64,000 nt of DNA from positions 1-64,000 of the forward strand of contig JAYUWK010000083.1 of the NCBI GenBank assembly GCA_043753895.1, written 5' to 3'. The position numbers were made by a program, and so were the translations under genes. Positions 60,344 through 64,000 of this stretch are shown here, in pieces (the stretch's first letter is position 1; the number at the start of each line of letters is the position of its first letter). The notes under the pieces were generated by a model. The model did no database searches. It saw only the letters and a program-made list of their open reading frames with translations, and was not told the origin of the DNA. This DNA is from WLMZ01 sp043753895. Its GTDB lineage: Bacteria; Actinomycetota; Acidimicrobiia; Acidimicrobiales; Ilumatobacteraceae.

Positions 60344-61450
60344 TCAGTGGAGCTGGCGCAGACGGCTCTCAACGTCTTCACGGTTCACGTAGACACCGCA
60401 CATGCGGCGCAAGCCCGTGAACGAGCCACGCCCGTGCATCACGCGCCAGTTGTCGAACAACAGCGCCTCGCCGGGTACGAGCACATGACGCCACTGCATC
60501 GCGGGATCGTTGACGAGGGTGTCGAAGGCTCGCAGCGCGTCGTAGAACGCGATCATCTCGTGCTCGGGCAGCAGGAACGGGGCGCGGTCGTAGTTGTTGA
60601 ACGACACTTGCACCAACCGACCCGTGTGGTCGTGACGGAACACCGGGCGAGCTGCCATGAGATGCGCGCCGTCGCCGATGTACTGCCCAGGCACGGCAAC
60701 GGTGGACAGCGTGGCAAAATGCTCGGGCATCTCGGTCCGCATGTGATGCGCGACCGCAAAGGCATCGAGCATCGTGGACTCGCCGCCCGTGCCCTCGAAC
60801 TGCAGGCAATGGAGCAACTGCACACCCGGTGCGTCGTGCGAATAGGTGCCGTCGGTGTGCGGGCGCAACTCGAGATTTGTATACGCCGTGTCGGCTTTGG
60901 TGAGGTCGGCCGTGAACTCCCACATCCCACCGAAGATCGTTTCACGCACATAGCCGATGCGGCGCAGCAGCGCCTCGGTTGCCTCGGCCGTCGTTGGAGT
61001 TCCGACGGCGAGGCAGAACCCGAACTCGCTGGTCTTGGCCAACCACTCGCGTACGCCGTCCTCGGTATTCATGACGGCGGCTTACCCCACCAGCGGCACG
61101 TGCGATTTGATGAAGTGGGCATCCCAGAGGGTGACGTCGGCATCGGCCACAACGCGGGGCATCGCGGGCGTGCGGTAGCGAGCCAGGAACGCCACGGGAA
61201 GTACCGAGTTGGGGCTGTCGTCGCTCCAGCTGAGATCGATGGTGTCGTCGGTGATCTCGGCCGCAGTTGCGACGAGATCAGACGGCATTGCTGCCGTGAA
61301 GAGTTGACGCTGCTGGGTGACCGGGTGGATCGTGCCTTCGTCGTGGGCATGGTCGCGTAACCAGATCCACGGATACCGCGTCACCAACTGGTCGTCCCAC
61401 GTGACCTGCAGCGACGCCTGGTCGAGATGCATCTTCGAGATCGTGATCAT
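60344..61450 (-). pseudogene. Gamma-butyrobetaine hydroxylase-like 2-oxoglutarate dioxygenase, split by an in-frame TAA
   Basis: The first frame (61450-61082, 122 aa) has a DUF971-like N-terminal domain (VTWDDQLVTRYPWIWLRDHAHDE) and a start of the dioxygenase (SVLPVAFLARYRTPAMPRV), then TAA at 61084-61082. The same frame resumes at once (AAVMNTEDGVREWLAKTSEFGF) and includes the TauD core: RPHTDGTYSHDAPGVQLLHCLQFEG with the HxD iron pair, and LFDNWRVMHGRGSFTGLRRMCG with the distal His and 2OG Arg. The two halves together match the length and order of butyrobetaine/trimethyllysine dioxygenases. It may be a pseudogene, a readthrough gene, or two separate subunits; the second half has its own ATG at 61072. 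Confidence 0.8.
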
Positions 61451-61513
61451 GGTGGTGCGGCTCCGGGCTGCCAGCGTCGGCGGGAGCCGATTGGGCGCAC
61501 CCTGATTCTAGGG

Positions 61514-62275
61514 CTACCTGAAGAGGTAGATCAGCGCCACGATGACGCCGAACACGATCACGCAGGCGCGCAACCGCTTGGGCGGCAGCACCCCGGCCAG
61601 ACGGCCACCGAAGTGGCCGCCGATCAGACTGGCGGGAGCCATCACGGCCACGAGCGTCCATTCCACCCTGCCCGAGAACACCAGAAACGACGCTGCGCAC
61701 ACGTTGACCACGAGCGACAGTAGCTGTTTCACGGCGTTGAGCCGCGTGAACGGCAAGTCGGAGAAGAGACCGAGTACAGCGATCAGCATGATGCCGAGTC
61801 CTGCCCCGAAGTAGCCGCCATATACAGCGGCGAGCGCAGTCGCGGCGACCTCGAGCACCACATGCGAGCGCGCTTCGGGAGATCGCGAGAACAACCACGC
61901 GCGCAGTCGATCTTGGAATCCGAGCAGCGCACAAGCGGTCAGGATCAGAAATGGCACGATTTGACGGAATACTGCTTCGCTCGTGACGATGAGCAGCACG
62001 GACCCAGCGAGGCCACCGAGCGCTGCGGCTATCAACTGCGGCCGCAGACCCCGTACCAAGCCATCGAGATCCTTGCGCTGGGCGTATGTGCCGCCGACGT
62101 AACCGGGACACAGCGAGACAGTGTTGGTGGCATTGGCGCGGATCGCGGGCACACCAATGGCCGTCATCACCGGAAAAGTGATGAGCGTGCCGCCACCGGC
62201 GACCGCATTCACCGCACCGGCTGCGATCGCTGCGACGCCCGCCCCGAGGTGCGCCAGTGTCGAGATGTCGGTCAT
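61514..62275 (-). CDS. TauE/SafE-family sulfite exporter-like permease
   Basis: A 253-residue protein with about eight helices. AAIAAGAVNAVAGGGTLITFPVM near the N-terminus and VYGGYFGAGLGIMLIAVLGL in the second half are the two repeated TauE motifs. Members export sulfite, sulfoacetate or other small anions. It lies 63 bp upstream of the dioxygenase start on the same strand; a shared operon is likely. Confidence 0.87.
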   Translation of the reverse strand: MTDISTLAHLGAGVAAIAAGAVNAVAGGGTLITFPVMTAIGVPAIRANATNTVSLCPGYVGGTYAQRKDLDGLVRGLRPQLIAAALGGLAGSVLLIVTSEAVFRQIVPFLILTACALLGFQDRLRAWLFSRSPEARSHVVLEVAATALAAVYGGYFGAGLGIMLIAVLGLFSDLPFTRLNAVKQLLSLVVNVCAASFLVFSGRVEWTLVAVMAPASLIGGHFGGRLAGVLPPKRLRACVIVFGVIVALIYLFR

Positions 62276-62460
62276 AACATGCCCGCATCAGACCCGCGCA
62301 GGCGTAGCGACGCAGCGGTGAGGTCGGCGGGCGTCATTGCCTGCATGGTAACGCAGGGCCTATCGACGCCCCTCGTCCGGTACGATTGGGGCGTCTTTTG
62401 CGACGGTCTTTGTGACTTCTCCGCCAGAGTCGTCCACCTCAGCGCCAGCGAAGGATTCTC

Positions 62461-62820
62461 ATGACTGTTTCGGCCACCACGCCATCGGCAAAACCAACTG
62501 CCACCAAAGCGCCCGCCAAGGCCGCTGCAAAACCTGCCGCCAAGCCGGCAGCTCGCCGGGTGTCCAGCAAGAACGCGGGCGCTGCGCTGCCCGAGAATCA
62601 CACCGCGGCCGAGGCCATCGCCCACGCGATCACCAGCCTGCACATCGATCTCGCCCCGTCGGTGAACCGCATCATGGCAGCCGAGCTCGAAGAGCCGTCT
62701 CGCCTCGTTGCGATCACCCTGTTCCGTGATTCGCTCGATGTGCCGGGTGACCAGTACCGCTTTCCGGCGAACGCAATCGAGGGCGGTCGCCAGATGGTGG
62801 CCGTCCGCGTCGCCGAGTAA
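62461..62820 (+). CDS. Small protein with basic Ala/Lys/Pro-rich N-terminal tail
   Basis: A 119-residue protein from ATG 62461, with AGCGAAGGA upstream. Residues about 8-35 are low complexity and basic (PSAKPTATKAPAKAAAK, PAARRV), like the tails of mycobacterial histone-like proteins. The C-terminal 70 residues (AAEAIAHAITSLHIDLAP, LVAITLFRDSLDVPGDQYRFP) look like a compact alpha/beta domain I do not recognise. It could bind nucleic acid or be a partner of the helicase gene that follows. Confidence 0.6.
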   Translation: MTVSATTPSAKPTATKAPAKAAAKPAAKPAARRVSSKNAGAALPENHTAAEAIAHAITSLHIDLAPSVNRIMAAELEEPSRLVAITLFRDSLDVPGDQYRFPANAIEGGRQMVAVRVAE

Positions 62821-62921
62821 CGCGGTACCTCCGGCGAGAGCCGAGCATGATTGCCCGCGCCGATGTACGAGGATCTGCACGCCTGATCCGCTGCGGAACC
62901 AAACTGCGATAGAACATATGT

Positions 62922-64000
62922 ATGGCCATCTCCTGTGCGTACTGTGGCGGTGAACATGCCGCACCCGGCGATGTGCGTGCCTGCTGGCAACGCAATCCAG
63001 AGGGTGTCGGAGCCGTCGCGTCGGCCCCAGCACCAGAGCATCACGTCGCGGAACGACCAGTGCACCGCGAACCAGCGCGCCGGGAACCCGCGCGTCGCGA
63101 ACCCGCGCACACGTTCCTGAATCCCGGTCCGAGCGAACTCGCCCGCAACGTGGTGATCGTGGCAGGTGGCCAGATCCCCGAGGCGTGGCTCGGCGCTTCG
63201 CGAGTGGTCGTGGATCACGCGGTACTGGATGCCCCCGAACGTGCCGTGGCCGAACTCACCGCGCTCGCTCATGCAGGCGAGCGTGTGGTCATCGAACTCG
63301 TGGGTTCGATCGTGTCGACATTCCGTGAGCCGCCACAGCCCACCACATCGGTCGCGCCGTACAAGCTCGGCCCCCGTTTCTCGTTCGCGCTCGACGTGCT
63401 GCACCACCTGGTGTGGGCCAACTCGATCGATTCCACCGGGGCCGAACCGCAGTGGTTGTTGGCCGATGCTGTGGCTGCGCTCGGCGCCACGATCGTCGAC
63501 GACGAACGCGGCGATGTTGCGCTTCCCGATGGATCACGGGTCTGGATCGACGGCGGTCCGCCGCGCTGCCTCGATCCCATCGAGGGGGTAGCGGTGCTGC
63601 AGGCCGTGAGCATCGAGCACGGTTCACTGCGCGTGCCGGCGCCGGCCGATGCGTCCACCGAACTGGCGCCCGATCAACGCGCCGCCGTGTTGCACGCCGG
63701 TGCTTCAGCGCGCGTGATCGCTCCGGCCGGTAGTGGCAAGACACGGGTACTCACCGAACGCGCCCGACACCTCTTGAACTCATGGCGGTTGCCGCCATCA
63801 GCGGTGAGTCTGGTCGCGTTCAACAAGCGCGCCCAGGAGGAAATGCAGGCGCGTACCGGCGACCTGCGCGGCCTTCGGGTGCGCACGCTCAACGCCATTG
63901 CGCTCGCCATCGTAAACGGCAGCGCGCCGTTCCTTGCACAGTCCCGCAACTATCGCACCATCGACGAGATCGACGTGCGGCGTATCATCGGTCGACTCGT
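62922..64000 (+). CDS. UvrD/Rep-family helicase with N-terminal Cys motif, 3' end missing
   Basis: The gene runs off the right edge; about 359 residues are present from ATG 62922. The N-terminus carries CAYCGGEH ... DVRACW, a zinc-ribbon-like motif, then a low-complexity REPARREPAR segment. A nonhelicase domain follows (about residues 70-255). The SF1 Walker A VIAPAGSGKTRVLTERA is near residue 267, and VSLVAFNKRAQEEMQAR (motif Ia) and VRTLNAIALAIV continue the family. The helicase motifs II-VI lie beyond the window. It may be an AddAB/AdnAB-related or a stand-alone repair helicase. Confidence 0.85.
   Translation, partial: MAISCAYCGGEHAAPGDVRACWQRNPEGVGAVASAPAPEHHVAERPVHREPARREPARREPAHTFLNPGPSELARNVVIVAGGQIPEAWLGASRVVVDHAVLDAPERAVAELTALAHAGERVVIELVGSIVSTFREPPQPTTSVAPYKLGPRFSFALDVLHHLVWANSIDSTGAEPQWLLADAVAALGATIVDDERGDVALPDGSRVWIDGGPPRCLDPIEGVAVLQAVSIEHGSLRVPAPADASTELAPDQRAAVLHAGASARVIAPAGSGKTRVLTERARHLLNSWRLPPSAVSLVAFNKRAQEEMQARTGDLRGLRVRTLNAIALAIVNGSAPFLAQSRNYRTIDEIDVRRIIGRL

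Noticed and set aside
60161..61360. Plus-strand open frame across the end of the aldehyde dehydrogenase and the dioxygenase
   Set aside because: Antisense to a protein with clear TauD motifs, and starts inside the dehydrogenase gene in another frame.
61862..62464. Plus-strand open frame opposite the TauE-like permease
   Set aside because: The minus strand codes a clean multi-helix permease; the plus frame has no motif.

Overview
The window is about 64 kb of high-GC DNA with densely packed genes, many joined by ATGA or TAATG stop/start overlaps. The gene content suggests an actinobacterium, most plausibly from the Acidimicrobiia. The evidence is a MenB very close to the mycobacterial protein, a CofE (F420 gamma-glutamyl ligase), a DesA-type acyl-ACP desaturase with a palindromic operator, a group II truncated haemoglobin, many Thr/Ser-rich lipoproteins and a PAS-GGDEF-EAL protein. 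This placement is an inference from family resemblance. There are no rRNA or tRNA genes that I can see, no CRISPR array, and no gene-free stretch longer than about 300 bases.

Layout. 1-1.5 kb: a partial AAA ATPase on the minus strand and the wreck of a restriction-modification locus. 1.5-8.3 kb: an enoyl-CoA hydratase, a small unknown protein, truncated haemoglobin, an SpoU-type RNA methyltransferase, MenB, CofE, the desaturase, a frameshifted SDR and a blue-copper lipoprotein. 8.5-13.6 kb: a Pot/Fbp-type ABC importer followed by a convergent secreted glycerophosphodiester phosphodiesterase. 13.7-20.2 kb: a minus-strand operon of aminotransferase, 2-hydroxyacid dehydrogenase, four-carbon acid sugar kinase and PdxA-like dehydrogenase, with a divergent EamA transporter and a HI0933-type flavoprotein. 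20.3-25.2 kb: a six-gene respiratory operon of cupredoxin, small membrane protein, GltD-like flavoprotein with ferredoxin domains, cytochrome b, Rieske protein and cytochrome c. 25.3-32 kb: a carotenoid oxygenase, an amidohydrolase, a c-di-GMP protein and a SulP transporter. 32-41 kb: recC-recB-recD, overlapping the SulP gene.

41-55 kb is an accessory region of short genes on mixed strands. It holds a MazEF-like pair, an Arr-type rifampin ADP-ribosyltransferase, an ECF42-like sigma factor with an in-frame stop plus its YCII partner, a Doc toxin with a ribbon-helix-helix antitoxin, an ArsR-SRPBCC pair, a MarR regulator, an APH-like kinase, a flavin monooxygenase flanked by 25-bp repeats, an IS3 remnant and an interrupted Imm8-like immunity gene. 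From 55 kb the content looks like core genome again: a PadR-TOBE regulator divergent from modABC, an aldehyde dehydrogenase, an interrupted butyrobetaine-hydroxylase-like gene, a TauE permease, a small basic protein, and the 5' part of a UvrD-family helicase running off the end.

The most interesting systems are the flavoprotein-linked cytochrome bc operon, the PadR-TOBE molybdate regulator, the aminotransferase/PdxA-type operon and the very strong hairpin in the ABC operon. Several otherwise well-preserved genes are broken by a single base change (SDR, sigma factor, Imm8, butyrobetaine hydroxylase). Whether these are real decay or assembly errors cannot be settled from the sequence alone.
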